Shown here: in pieces, positions 36,448 to 46,440 of the stretch
Layout: each line of letters starts with the position of its first letter
How positions within the stretch are numbered: the first letter of the stretch is position 1
Assembly: GCF_016757215.1 (NCBI RefSeq)
Contig: NZ_JAESIY010000001.1
Span: 496,001-560,000, forward strand
Direction of reading: 5' to 3'
DNA length: 64,000 bases
DNA from: Fulvivirga sediminis
GTDB taxonomy: Bacteria; Bacteroidota; Bacteroidia; Cytophagales; Cyclobacteriaceae
Program-made: the position numbers and the translations under genes
Notes under the pieces: model-generated
The model's database searches: none
The model's input: only the letters and a program-made list of their open reading frames with translations
Told to the model about the DNA's origin: nothing

Positions 36448-37416
36448 TTGAAGGTACTAAAAAATATTAAAAAAATTGCCGAAAAGGTACTTCTAAATGA
36501 GGCCGAGGCTGTCCGAAAACTGGTTGATTTTGTTGATAACGATTTTGAAGAGTGTGTACGGACAATATTTGATTTAAACGGTAGGGTGGTAGTTACAGGT
36601 GTCGGGAAGAGTGCTATTGTAGCTAATAAAATTGTTGCAACTTTTAACTCAACTGGTACACCTGCATTATTTATGCACGCTGCGGACGCAATTCATGGTG
36701 ATTTGGGCATGATTCAGAAGGATGATTTGGTGCTTTGCTTATCAAAAAGTGGTAACACTCCTGAGATAAAAGTACTCGTGCCGTTAATAAAGCGGACTGG
36801 TGCTAAGCTGGTGGCGCTAGTGAGTAATGTAAACTCTTATCTGGCGCAGCAGGCAGATCATGTTCTCAATGCTACTATCGATGAAGAGGCTTGCCCTAAT
36901 AATCTAGCCCCCACTACTAGTACTACCGCTCACATGGCTATGGGAGATGCTCTTGCCATATGTTTGCTGGAGCTACGAGAGTTTTCAAGTGAAGATTTTG
37001 CTAAATATCATCCTGGAGGATCTCTGGGTAAGCAACTTTACTTAAAAGTGGATGATATTTATGAAAATAATGAGCTTCCTTTAGTAAAAGAAGATACCTT
37101 AGTAAAAGATGTAATTATTGAAATTTCTTCAAAGAGGCTCGGGGCTGCTGCAGTAGTAAATGATAATAAAGAATTGCAGGGTATAATTACGGATGGAGAT
37201 TTACGTAGAGCCATTGAGAAAGGTCTTAATATAGAAAAAAATAAGGCTTCTGAAATTATGTCCACCGGGGCTAAGACTATGGAAAAAGGAGATTTTGCTG
37301 TGAAAGCTCTAAACATTATGCAGCAAAATAGTATTAGTCAGATAATTGTCCTTTCAAAAGGTAAGGTAGAGGGATTTGTACATCTTCATGATTTGCTAAG
37401 AGAAGGAATTATTTAA
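36448..37416 (+). CDS. kdsD: Arabinose-5-phosphate isomerase (KpsF/GutQ family)
   Basis: Interconverts ribulose-5-phosphate and arabinose-5-phosphate, the first step of KDO synthesis for LPS or capsule. 322 residues: SIS domain (GVGKSAIVANKI, LCLSKSGNTPEI, HPGGSLGKQL) then two CBS domains from ~residue 210. The start is TTG; no in-frame ATG lies between it and the SIS domain. It is followed after 33 bp by manC, so the pair likely supplies sugar precursors for the surface glycan. Confidence 0.95.
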   Translation: MKVLKNIKKIAEKVLLNEAEAVRKLVDFVDNDFEECVRTIFDLNGRVVVTGVGKSAIVANKIVATFNSTGTPALFMHAADAIHGDLGMIQKDDLVLCLSKSGNTPEIKVLVPLIKRTGAKLVALVSNVNSYLAQQADHVLNATIDEEACPNNLAPTTSTTAHMAMGDALAICLLELREFSSEDFAKYHPGGSLGKQLYLKVDDIYENNELPLVKEDTLVKDVIIEISSKRLGAAAVVNDNKELQGIITDGDLRRAIEKGLNIEKNKASEIMSTGAKTMEKGDFAVKALNIMQQNSISQIIVLSKGKVEGFVHLHDLLREGII

Positions 37417-37449
37417 TTCGAATAATAAAAACTAACATAATAACCGCAG

Positions 37450-38520
37450 ATGGAAAACAAATATTTGGTGATAATGGCCGGAGGGATAGGAAGCCGCTTT
37501 TGGCCCTACAGCCGTAATAACCGCCCTAAACAATTCTTAGATATTTTGGGTACGGGAAGGTCTCTTTTGCAGATGACTTACGATCGTTTTTTACCATTAA
37601 TTTCTAAGGAAAGAATTTTTATTGTTACCAACGGAATATATGCGGATCAGGTGAAAGAGCAACTCCCTGAGCTTTCTGATGATCAGGTATTGAAAGAACC
37701 TTTAAGAAGAAATACGGCCCCTTGTATAGGTTATGCTTGTTATAAAATAGCACAGAAGGAGCCTGAGGCAGTAATTACTGTGGCACCTGCTGATCATGTT
37801 ATTTTTAATGAGGACTCATTCAGGTCAGTGATTAATATTGGAATGCGAGCAGCAGCTGATAAAGATAAGCTTATCACCATTGGCTTAAAGCCCAACCGAC
37901 CAGAAACGGGTTTTGGCTATATTCAATATATTCACTCAGAAGATGACGTTAAAAAAGTAAAAACTTTCACGGAGAAGCCTGAAAGAGCCTTGGCTGAGAA
38001 GTTTTTGGAGAGCGGTGATTTTGTTTGGAACTCAGGAATTTTTGTCTGGAGTGTAGCCGCTATAAAGGAAGCTTTTAATCAGAGTTTACCGGAGATGGCA
38101 GAACTCTTTGAGGAGATGGAGAAGGACTTTTATACCGATAACGAAGATACTGCTTTGCAGACTACCTATGCACAGTGTGGAAATATATCTATCGATTATG
38201 GTGTAATGGAAAAGGCCGATAATGTTTTTGTGGTACTTGGTGAGTTTGGGTGGTCAGATTTAGGATCATGGAATTCTCTACATGAGCTATCTGATAAGGA
38301 AGGTGAAAACAATGTGGTTCAGGCTAATGCACTTTTATATGATACTAATAACAGTATTTTAAAAGGGCCCAAGGACAAGTTGATTATAGCACAAGGCTTA
38401 GAAGGATATCTGGTAGCTGAATGTGATAATGTACTATTAATCTGCAAAAAAGATCAGGAAGCAAAGTTCCGTGATTTTGTTGCAGATGTAAAAGATAAAA
38501 AAGGAGCTGAGTTTTTATAA
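37450..38520 (+). CDS. manC: Mannose-1-phosphate guanylyltransferase
   Basis: Makes GDP-mannose from mannose-1-phosphate and GTP. 356 residues, the nucleotidyltransferase part only, without the C-terminal isomerase domain of longer ManC. Motifs: MAGGIGSRFWPYSR, RPKQFLDI, FTEKPERALA and WNSGIFVW. The last six codons read KGAEFL and form the left arm of a hairpin shared with the convergent rlmB, which ends in KGAESL. Confidence 0.94.
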   Translation: MENKYLVIMAGGIGSRFWPYSRNNRPKQFLDILGTGRSLLQMTYDRFLPLISKERIFIVTNGIYADQVKEQLPELSDDQVLKEPLRRNTAPCIGYACYKIAQKEPEAVITVAPADHVIFNEDSFRSVINIGMRAAADKDKLITIGLKPNRPETGFGYIQYIHSEDDVKKVKTFTEKPERALAEKFLESGDFVWNSGIFVWSVAAIKEAFNQSLPEMAELFEEMEKDFYTDNEDTALQTTYAQCGNISIDYGVMEKADNVFVVLGEFGWSDLGSWNSLHELSDKEGENNVVQANALLYDTNNSILKGPKDKLIIAQGLEGYLVAECDNVLLICKKDQEAKFRDFVADVKDKKGAEFL

Positions 38521-38537
38521 ACTCTCAGCCCCTTTTT
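38499..38537. terminator. Shared terminator hairpin of manC and rlmB, stop codons in the loop
   Basis: Stem of AAAAA-GG-x-GCTGAG on the left and CTCAGC-x-CC-TTTTT on the right, with a loop that contains TTATAA (38515-38520). A- and T-runs on either side make it usable in both directions. Each arm is the end of one coding sequence. Confidence 0.75.
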
Positions 38538-39264
38538 GCCTTATGGCCTCATAAATGGCTATTGCCGCAGATACGGATACATTTAGAGAGGCTATATTTC
38601 CTGCCATAGGTATTTTACCTCTATAGTTACACATTTTTAGGTATTCAGGTGAAATACCGTTTTCTTCAGACCCTAAAAGTATAGCCACTGGCTGTTTAAA
38701 GTCAATATCATAAATGTAGCTATCGGTTTTTTCTGTACAAGCTACTATTTGAATACCACTTTCCTGTAAATATTTAATGGTAGTTTTAAGATTGTCTTCC
38801 CTGCAGACCGGAATATAGTTCAGTGCGCCAGCTGATGTTTTCATGGCATCATTATTAATAGCCGCGCTGCCTTTGCTGGGCACAATGATAGCGTCTACAC
38901 CAGAGCATTCGGCCGTTCTGGCTATTGCTCCAAAATTTCTTACATCAGTAACCCTGTCGAGAATAATAAAAAAGGGTTCCTTTCCTTTTTGATATACTTC
39001 ATTTATAACATTGTCCAGAGAGGCGTAATTCACAGCTGATAAAAAGGCAATGGCTCCCTGATGGTTTTTTCTGGTCACGCGGTTAAGCTTTTCCAGGGGT
39101 ACTTGAGATATAGGTATATTGTGAGCCCTAGCTTCTTTCATTAGCTCTTTCGTGAGGTCATTAAAAAGACCTTTTTGTACTAGCAATTTATCTATCTCTT
39201 TGCCAGAATTAATGCTTTCCAGAACTGCTCTGGTTCCAAATATGTATTCTTTATTGTCAGCCAT
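38515..39264 (-). CDS. rlmB: TrmH/SpoU-type 23S rRNA (guanosine-2'-O-)-methyltransferase RlmB
   Basis: Methylates the 2'-OH of a guanosine in 23S rRNA (G2251 in E. coli). 249 residues: N-terminal substrate-binding domain (EYIFGTRAVLESI) and a SPOUT knot domain with ILDRVTDVRNFGAIART, LLGSEENGIS and IASLNVSVSAAIA. The start at 39264 is chosen over a frame to 39291 that would overlap the upstream gene. It shares the TTATAA end with manC. Confidence 0.94.
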   Translation of the reverse strand: MADNKEYIFGTRAVLESINSGKEIDKLLVQKGLFNDLTKELMKEARAHNIPISQVPLEKLNRVTRKNHQGAIAFLSAVNYASLDNVINEVYQKGKEPFFIILDRVTDVRNFGAIARTAECSGVDAIIVPSKGSAAINNDAMKTSAGALNYIPVCREDNLKTTIKYLQESGIQIVACTEKTDSYIYDIDFKQPVAILLGSEENGISPEYLKMCNYRGKIPMAGNIASLNVSVSAAIAIYEAIRQKGAESL

Positions 39265-39269
39265 ATAAA

Positions 39270-40439
39270 TTAAAGTCTCCCTTTTCGCCACAAATCTATA
39301 GCTCTATACCAATTTGCCGCATGTTTTCGCTCTCTAATTAGTGCAAAATTTTTATCACTGAATATGTTTTGTGCATTAATAAATTTAAAAGTCTGGCTAG
39401 GTAGCTGTGGAGTAGCCTTGTATAACCAATCTTCTCCATCGTTGGTTAGCTTTACTTCATCGGGCATACCATAGATCATATAGATCATGCCCATATCTGT
39501 TTTCCAGCCCTCTTTATAGCTAGTGAAGAAGTAGTTAGCCTGTTGGGTTCTTTGATAATATTTTTTAATGATTAGCTTAGCCCTTTCAGGCGAGTTGGTC
39601 AGGTCTAGCCAAAATTGATCAAACTTTTTCTTATCACCATTTACCTGAAGTAAGTCTTCATACTCTTCTTTAGTGGTGATGTATCTAAGAGGTATGACTA
39701 AATCTTCTATTCTCACCATTTTAGGGTAATATTTGTCTTCCACTCTAAAGCTTACTGCTATGGCAGAGGTGGTATCTTGCTGAATGAGATACAGCCCTTT
39801 CTGTCCTAGTAATAGCTGGTTAGAGTTAATACTAATAATAGAGTCTATTTCCATTGCTTTTGGAGGCTCAGAGGAACTCGATGGCATAGGTGGAAGTGCC
39901 GGAGGAAAATTATTGTCGTAATAAAATGCGAAAAGATTATCAGGATAATTTATAGAATACAGTCCTGTAGGAAGCCAATCTTTAAAAGTTTGGCCAGGCA
40001 TGAAATATTTGAAGGGCACATCATCCGTTGGTCTTACGTAAGAGAAGTATGTAAAACCTGAAGACTTGCTCAAAATCTGCGCTACAATAATATCGCCTTC
40101 AATTTCCTTTGGAAAGGTGAGTTGATAGTTGTAGCTGTTTTTGACGGTATTTATGTTTAAGGTATCTATATGCAGATTGGGAATAGGAGTTAAAGCATCA
40201 TGAGTGGATGATGTGCTGAAAAAGCTAATGTCATAATCTTTAATGGATGAGTACTGTTTATTTACCTTTAATAGCAGATTATACTCTATATAATCTTGCT
40301 TGATATAGGCTTTTTGAGAGGTTTCAATTTCGTTATCAGGATTATACTTAAAAGCAAAATTCACTTTTGATAACGAACTCTGAGCATAGCTCTGAAACCA
40401 AGTAAAAATTGTGAAAAGTAAAATTGAAAATAAACGCAT
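39270..40439 (-). CDS. GWxTD domain protein, secreted
   Basis: A 389-residue exported protein with a signal peptide (residues 1-19, ending SYAQS). The C-terminal GWxTD domain is visible as EGWKTDMGMIYMIYGMPDEV (~residue 308), a module of Bacteroidota and Acidobacteria with unknown function. The first part is β-rich. It is 5 bp ahead of rlmB and transcribed with it. Confidence 0.88.
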   Translation of the reverse strand: MRLFSILLFTIFTWFQSYAQSSLSKVNFAFKYNPDNEIETSQKAYIKQDYIEYNLLLKVNKQYSSIKDYDISFFSTSSTHDALTPIPNLHIDTLNINTVKNSYNYQLTFPKEIEGDIIVAQILSKSSGFTYFSYVRPTDDVPFKYFMPGQTFKDWLPTGLYSINYPDNLFAFYYDNNFPPALPPMPSSSSEPPKAMEIDSIISINSNQLLLGQKGLYLIQQDTTSAIAVSFRVEDKYYPKMVRIEDLVIPLRYITTKEEYEDLLQVNGDKKKFDQFWLDLTNSPERAKLIIKKYYQRTQQANYFFTSYKEGWKTDMGMIYMIYGMPDEVKLTNDGEDWLYKATPQLPSQTFKFINAQNIFSDKNFALIRERKHAANWYRAIDLWRKGRL

Positions 40440-40567
40440 AATGATAGTTAATGTGCCGTTTAGATGTTAGTTGGTGGGTGGAAGTTACATGTTTTGCAGT
40501 TTAAAATAAAAAACCATTAAAAGGTATTTGTTTTAATTCGTTTACTTTGTTGTAAATAATAAATATA

Positions 40568-41341
40568 ATGAGTGTTTATACTACCGAGATAGCTTCTGAT
40601 AAAATTGCTTCTGATAATCCTATTCATCAAAGACTATTAAAGGCCTATTATTTGGCTGAAGAATATGTTCATGGTGATTTATTTGAAATAGGATGTGGAG
40701 AGGGTAGAGGTATAGCCCTGCTTAAAGATAAGTGTAAAAGCTATACAGCCATAGATAAGATTCAGGAAGTAATCGATCAGCTCCAAAAGAAATACCCGGA
40801 TGTGAAACTGATACAAGGAAATATACCTCCTTTTGCAGGGATTGCTGATAATTCTTTTGATGTGATTATTAGCTTTCAGGTGATAGAGCACATTAAAAAT
40901 GATAAGTTGTACCTACAAGAGATTCATAGGGTATTGAAGCCTGGAGGAAAGGCACTTATTACCACTCCAAATATTAAAAAAACACTTACCAGAAACCCTT
41001 GGCATATTCGTGAGTACAAAGCTACAGAGCTTGAAAATCTAGCTAAAACAGTGTTTCCTAAAGTGGAGATGAAAGGTGTAGCCGGAAATGATAAGGTGAT
41101 GGAGTACTATGAAATGAATAAGAAGAGTGTGGAGAAGATTACCAGATTTGATATTTTAAATCTTCAATATAGATTACCTGCTCCTTTATTGAGAATTCCT
41201 TATGATTTACTGAACAGAATGAACAGGAATAAACTAAAAACCAGTAATGATAGTTTGGTTAATCAAATACACCATACTGACTATTTGCTTACAGATCAGG
41301 CAGACGGAGCACTTGATTTATTCTGCATCATGGAGAAATAA
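40568..41341 (+). CDS. Class I SAM-dependent methyltransferase
   Basis: A 257-residue methyltransferase with a Methyltransf_11-type core: SAM-binding LFEIGCGEGRGIALL (~residue 40), acidic loop YTAIDKI and motif FDVIISFQVIEHI. A ~70-residue C-terminal part follows the core. Substrate unknown; small molecules, quinones or sugar lipids are all possible. It stands alone with its own terminator. Confidence 0.88.
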   Translation: MSVYTTEIASDKIASDNPIHQRLLKAYYLAEEYVHGDLFEIGCGEGRGIALLKDKCKSYTAIDKIQEVIDQLQKKYPDVKLIQGNIPPFAGIADNSFDVIISFQVIEHIKNDKLYLQEIHRVLKPGGKALITTPNIKKTLTRNPWHIREYKATELENLAKTVFPKVEMKGVAGNDKVMEYYEMNKKSVEKITRFDILNLQYRLPAPLLRIPYDLLNRMNRNKLKTSNDSLVNQIHHTDYLLTDQADGALDLFCIMEK

Positions 41342-41361
41342 AAATTAAAATATTGGACATA

Positions 41362-41391
41362 AAAAAAGCGGGCTTCAACCCGCTTTTTTTA
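41362..41391. terminator. Bidirectional terminator between the methyltransferase and DUF2723 genes
   Basis: The stem AAAAAGCGGG / CCCGCTTTTT with loop CTTCAA lies between two convergent genes, 20 bp after one stop and 13 bp after the other. Confidence 0.9.
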
Positions 41392-41403
41392 TGCTTTATT
41401 ATT

Positions 41404-44364
41404 TTACATCCTTCGTCTATCGAGCTGAAGGTTGCCAAGAGCTTTATTATAAGCCTCTTCATATTTCTGAGCCAGCTCACCTTGACCTGTGCGGTTAAGG
41501 GTTCTTTGTAGTTCGGCTAACACCAGTAGATTTCTTTGAAGCTCCATTCCTAGTTCTGAGTTTTCAGCAATTAGGTATTCAACCATTTCTACGGCTCTGT
41601 CACCAATAGTTTCAGCTATTTCTACAGCCTTATCTTTTTCTCCCACTTCAAATAATAGAGCTATAGTGCGAGTGGCCGTATAGTCATAAGGAATCGCTTC
41701 ATCTGGCATTGTTTTCAGGCTAAATAATAGCGCTTTTCTTGCTTTTTCGGTTTTGCCTTCATTAATAAGAGCAGCAGCCAGAGTGTTAAAGCTAGTGCGG
41801 TGATTGAGCACAAAGTTTCTGTAATCTTGATTGTAATAAACATCAGGATTATCCAATTCACGATAATAGAAGTTGTTCATCAGATTATCGTACATGGTTT
41901 TAGTGTCTACAAAATCCACATCAGGGTTAGGGTTTTTTACCGGTAAAATACGGTAGGCATTACCTTCCTGAATGGCATACTGGCTAATGTCAATGTTAAA
42001 CTGTTGAATAGAGGTGTTGTTAAGGTAAATCGGACGCTCCCAGTCTGCAGAAGCTATAACATCTAGTATTGCCAAGTCCTTTTTCTCTAATGCATTTTTG
42101 CCTCTTTTCAGGCTAAACACCATTTTGTCTACTAAAAGGCTATCCATACCTTCTGGTACTATTCCTAGTTTTCTAACTTTATCTCTGTCAATATTAAGAG
42201 AGAACGTGCGGCTAGGAACAACATTGGCAGATCTGTACTTAGTTCTTAGGCGTTTATCATTGTCTTTCAGAAGTTTTAGGAATTGCTTTAAGTCAATAAC
42301 TTTTAACCCCATGTCATCATAAGGCAAGTAGTCATTAAGACCATTTTGCTTATAGTTTTCAAAAGTTAAAGTATAAGGGAATGGTTCAGATTCATATACC
42401 TGTCTCATGGTTTGGCCAATGTACCAATCAGTATTATAGTAGCTTAATACTACTACTCTTACATCGGTTCTAAAACCTTCTACTTCTTGAGCATACCACA
42501 ATGGGAAGGTATCATTATCACCTCCGGTATATAGAATAGCATTTGGAGCGGTAGAGGCTAGGAAGTTTTTAGCAGAATCTACAGAAAAATAACGATCATC
42601 TCTATCATGATCATCCCAACCTTGCTGAGCCATAATGGCTGGCCCGGTAAGGCATAAAATAGTAGCGATCATAGCAGCTAGCTTGCCACCAGTGTATTTC
42701 TTCAATAATTCAGCTATTGCCAAAACTGAGAAGCCTATCCATATAGCAAAGGCATAGAAAGAACCTGCGTATATGTAATCTCTCTCTCTAGGTTCTATAG
42801 GTGGTGAATTTAGATATAAAATCAAAGCTATACCTGTTAAGAAAAACAGCATAGTTACTACTGCAAAATTCTTTTTGTCTTTAGAAAGTTGGAATACTAG
42901 TCCAATTATTCCTAAAATGAGAGGAATCATAAAGAAGTTGTTTCTAGCTTTATTAGTGGCTAATTCTTGAGGTACATCCTTAAACCAGTCAGTTGGTCCG
43001 AGCCAGTCAGCATCTTGAATGTCACTTTCTCTACCAGCAAAGTTCCACATGAAGTAGCGCATGTACATCCAGCCCAGCTGGTGTTTTAGCATAAACTCTA
43101 TGTTATCTACAAAAGTAGGTACTTCACCTTCTGCTAGGTTTGCAACTTCGCGATATCTCTGTATATGCCTTGGATCATTACTATACATACGTGGTAGAAA
43201 TGTCATTTGAGAAGGATCATACTCGTAAGAAAACTTTCTATCTGCTATTTCATATTTATCATCACCTTTTACATATTGAGGAGCCCCTTCTTTGGTGCCT
43301 GTAACCTGAGCAGTAAAGTACTGACCGTATAAAAGCGGGCGACTTCCATACTGCTCACGCTTTAGGTATTTTACGAAAGACATTACGTCTTCAGGGTTGT
43401 TTTCGTCAATAGGAGTGTTATAGTTAGAACGAATTACAACTATGGCGTAAGAAGAATAGCCTATAAGTATGAAAGTAAGGCCTAATAAGGCTGTGTTTAA
43501 TATTGCTTTTTGATGAGTTAAGGAATACCTTATTCCGATAATAAGACCACCAATTAATAGTGCTCCTACGAAAATAGCTCCAGACCCAAAAGGTAGTCCC
43601 ATCGTGTTTACAAAAAATATCTCAAAAGTACCCGCCAGACTTGGTAAGCCTGGTATGATGAGGTTATTAATTAAAATAATTAGTCCACCACTAATAGCCA
43701 TGGTCGCAATCAGACCCCATTGGGTAGGGGTATGCTTTTTGAAATAATAGATGAGTCCTAAGGCAGGAATAGTTACCAGGTTAAGTAAGTGAACTCCTAT
43801 GGAAAGTCCCATCATGTAGGCAATAAGAATAAGCCATCTGTTAGCTCTGCTTTCGTCTTCAATAAGATCCCACTTTAAAATGGCCCATACTACAAATGCA
43901 GTAAAGAAAGAAGACATGGCATAAACTTCAGCTTCAACAGCTGAGAACCAGAAAGAGTCAGAAAAAGTATAGGCAAGAGAGCCTACAGCACTGGCACCAA
44001 TAATCAACCAAGTTTGCTCAGAAGATAACTTCTCGTTTAATTTTATTTTAAGCATTTTTCTGGAGAACATAGATATAGTCCAGAAAAGGAAAAGTATAGA
44101 AAAACCACTGCTAAGCGCGCTGGAAACATTAATCCAGTAGGCTACCTGGGTGCCATCACCTAGGGCCAGAAAGGAGAAAATTCTGCCAATGAGCAGGAAA
44201 AACGGTGCTCCAGGAGGGTGTGGAACCATCAATTTGTAAGATACTGCAATGAATTCACCGCAATCCCAGTAGCTGCCCGTGCGCTCTAAGGTTAATAGAT
44301 ATACAATGGTAGCTATGGCGAACACGATCCAACCAGCAATATTGTTGACTCTTTTAAATTCCAT
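41404..44364 (-). CDS. DUF2723 membrane protein (GT117 / O-mannosyltransferase-like)
   Basis: A 986-residue protein. The first ~580 residues hold about a dozen membrane helices, with the family signature GSYWDCGEFIAV and HPPGAPFFLLIG in the first periplasmic loop; the Asp/Glu there are the likely catalytic residues. The remaining ~400 residues are soluble, ending with TPR-like helices. Family members are GT-C-type glycosyltransferases thought to glycosylate exported proteins in Bacteroidota. The gene is monocistronic. Confidence 0.92.
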   Translation of the reverse strand: MEFKRVNNIAGWIVFAIATIVYLLTLERTGSYWDCGEFIAVSYKLMVPHPPGAPFFLLIGRIFSFLALGDGTQVAYWINVSSALSSGFSILFLFWTISMFSRKMLKIKLNEKLSSEQTWLIIGASAVGSLAYTFSDSFWFSAVEAEVYAMSSFFTAFVVWAILKWDLIEDESRANRWLILIAYMMGLSIGVHLLNLVTIPALGLIYYFKKHTPTQWGLIATMAISGGLIILINNLIIPGLPSLAGTFEIFFVNTMGLPFGSGAIFVGALLIGGLIIGIRYSLTHQKAILNTALLGLTFILIGYSSYAIVVIRSNYNTPIDENNPEDVMSFVKYLKREQYGSRPLLYGQYFTAQVTGTKEGAPQYVKGDDKYEIADRKFSYEYDPSQMTFLPRMYSNDPRHIQRYREVANLAEGEVPTFVDNIEFMLKHQLGWMYMRYFMWNFAGRESDIQDADWLGPTDWFKDVPQELATNKARNNFFMIPLILGIIGLVFQLSKDKKNFAVVTMLFFLTGIALILYLNSPPIEPRERDYIYAGSFYAFAIWIGFSVLAIAELLKKYTGGKLAAMIATILCLTGPAIMAQQGWDDHDRDDRYFSVDSAKNFLASTAPNAILYTGGDNDTFPLWYAQEVEGFRTDVRVVVLSYYNTDWYIGQTMRQVYESEPFPYTLTFENYKQNGLNDYLPYDDMGLKVIDLKQFLKLLKDNDKRLRTKYRSANVVPSRTFSLNIDRDKVRKLGIVPEGMDSLLVDKMVFSLKRGKNALEKKDLAILDVIASADWERPIYLNNTSIQQFNIDISQYAIQEGNAYRILPVKNPNPDVDFVDTKTMYDNLMNNFYYRELDNPDVYYNQDYRNFVLNHRTSFNTLAAALINEGKTEKARKALLFSLKTMPDEAIPYDYTATRTIALLFEVGEKDKAVEIAETIGDRAVEMVEYLIAENSELGMELQRNLLVLAELQRTLNRTGQGELAQKYEEAYNKALGNLQLDRRRM

Positions 44365-44487
44365 TAGGATGTTAAATTATTAATTAGAAAGCGAAAATAA
44401 GGAACTATGCACAATTAACCATATTAAGGGCTAATTAGTATGCCAATAAGAAATTATATAGGAAAACAATTTTATCAATGGCAATTA

Positions 44488-45123
44488 TCACTTATAAACT
44501 ATGAGGTAAAAACCTAGCCAAAGTAAGAAGAACAAACAGTAAGACGAGAAGACAATGCTATAGGCTATTTTTTTTCTCTTTCCGGCCATGTGATGAATGC
44601 CACTTGCCAAAATAAACCAATATATGATTTCAAAAATATTTAAAGCTTTCAAAGGGTAAAACCATCTCTTGGGAAGATTATATGGATCAAATAAATTAAT
44701 CAATGAAATGGGGTAGAAAGATTTGATTTCAAATAGATTAGGATCTGGATTTATGATAAGGAACCAGACTATTTTAAGTATTTCTGGTGCCAGAAAAATG
44801 AGCTCTGAAATAGCCACAATCTGCCATACTTGACCAAACGTGATTTTGTAGCCAAACATAAAGGATCCCACCCATAATATAAATGCAATAGAGGTGAATT
44901 TAATGAGATAAATAATAGGAACGGAAAGGTATTGAAGGGTGTTAAGAAGTTGAAAAACTCCAATTTGTCCACGAGACTCCAATACTTCAAAGGCAGCGGT
45001 ATTGTTTTCGATTAGTACTTTTTTAGCTATCAATAGCACTAGAGTGGCTGCACATATCAGCGCAAAACCTGCCCATTTATTGATATCAAAAAAGGAGCTA
45101 TTTGTGGTGTAGTTTTTGTTCAT
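44488..45123 (-). CDS. Integral membrane protein, unknown function
   Basis: A 211-residue protein with about five membrane helices (starting at residues ~17, ~72, ~92, ~118 and ~185), resembling Yip1-type proteins in layout. The N-terminal part is short and polar. No motif is recognised. It is separated from the DUF2723 gene by 123 bp and lies divergent from the TPR gene. Confidence 0.7.
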   Translation of the reverse strand: MNKNYTTNSSFFDINKWAGFALICAATLVLLIAKKVLIENNTAAFEVLESRGQIGVFQLLNTLQYLSVPIIYLIKFTSIAFILWVGSFMFGYKITFGQVWQIVAISELIFLAPEILKIVWFLIINPDPNLFEIKSFYPISLINLFDPYNLPKRWFYPLKALNIFEIIYWFILASGIHHMAGKRKKIAYSIVFSSYCLFFLLWLGFYLIVYK

Positions 45124-45246
45124 TGGTGCAAATTAACTGAAAATACATTTTTTCTTCTGCCGTTCAGAGTCACTGGATACCTTTTAGCCGTTTAAGGCAA
45201 GGATTGTAAATATCATAAGGCAAAGAAAAAATAAAGATATATCTTT

Positions 45247-46431
45247 ATGCTACTAATTATGAGGCGGTTTTTAATATTATTCCTTTGTTCAGCACTATCT
45301 TTTTCTTACGCTCAAAGTGATGAAGAGCAAGATAAGCAGGTGATATTGCTCTCTGATATGCAGCTTCAGATAGAGATTAATCAGGCCATGAACGATCTTT
45401 ATAATTTCAAGTTTGCCAAGGCTGAGCAACAATTTCGTTGGCTAAAACAAAAGCATCCAGGGCATCCTTTGCCCTACTTTTTATTAGGTCTTAGTGAGTG
45501 GTGGAAAATAATGCCTGATATGGATAACACTAGTCATGATGATACTTTCTTGGCTTATATGGACAGTGTTATAACCATATCTGAAAAGATGTATGATAAG
45601 CCTAAGCATAAGGTGGAAGCATCCTTTTTTCTGGCTGCAGCCTATGGATTTGAAGGCAGGCTGTATTCTACTGAAGAGCGCAAGAAGTGGGCTAAATCCG
45701 CGGTGGTTGGGAAAAATGCACTTAACTATATGAATGAGATCGAAGATGATGCTGATTTAAGTCCGGAGTTACTTTTCGGAAAGGCACTGTATAATTACTT
45801 TTCCGTTTGGGTGCCCGAGAACTATCCACTACTTAAGCCAATTATTGTTTTTTTTCCAAAGGGAGATAAAAAACTAGGAATAAAGCAATTAACTGAGGTT
45901 TCTTATAACGCATTTTACACCAGGATTGAAGCAATGGTATTTCTAATGCGAATACTTAATAGTTACGAAAACAATAAACCTAAAGCACTACAAATAGGAG
46001 AATACCTACATACTACTTATCCAGACAATCCATATTTTCACCGTTATTATGCCAGGTTACTTTACTCATCTGGTCGATTTAGTGAGGCTAAACCAGTGTC
46101 AGAAAAAATCATTGAACGTATAGATGAAGACATGATTGGTTATGAAGGTACTAGTGGCCGATATGCAGCTTTTTTTCTCGGACAGATATACGAGTCTGAG
46201 CATAATAGCGAAAAGGCTAAATATTATTATATAAGAGCTAAAAACTTTTCAGAAGAAATTGAGGCTACTGATACGGGCTATTATCATTATTCATTACTGG
46301 CATTAGGAGATATCTACAAAAAAGAAGGTAATGACCTAGAGTCGAAGCGGTACTATAAGCTGGTGAAAAAGCAAGCTAAGCGTAAAGACGATGTCCATAG
46401 AAAGGCTCGTGAAAAACTTCGTGACTTTTAG
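45247..46431 (+). CDS. Secreted TPR-repeat protein
   Basis: A 394-residue protein with a signal peptide (about residues 1-22, cut after SYAQ). The start may also be the ATG at 45259, which gives a tighter signal peptide. The mature part is helical with TPR-like repeats, such as LYNFKFAKAEQQFRWLKQKHPGHPLPYF near the front (residues ~50-75) and several more to the end, where the tail is Lys/Arg-rich. It lies 9 bp before the next membrane protein; the two likely work together at the inner membrane. Confidence 0.82.
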   Translation: MLLIMRRFLILFLCSALSFSYAQSDEEQDKQVILLSDMQLQIEINQAMNDLYNFKFAKAEQQFRWLKQKHPGHPLPYFLLGLSEWWKIMPDMDNTSHDDTFLAYMDSVITISEKMYDKPKHKVEASFFLAAAYGFEGRLYSTEERKKWAKSAVVGKNALNYMNEIEDDADLSPELLFGKALYNYFSVWVPENYPLLKPIIVFFPKGDKKLGIKQLTEVSYNAFYTRIEAMVFLMRILNSYENNKPKALQIGEYLHTTYPDNPYFHRYYARLLYSSGRFSEAKPVSEKIIERIDEDMIGYEGTSGRYAAFFLGQIYESEHNSEKAKYYYIRAKNFSEEIEATDTGYYHYSLLALGDIYKKEGNDLESKRYYKLVKKQAKRKDDVHRKAREKLRDF

Positions 46432-46440
46432 GTTTGCTCT

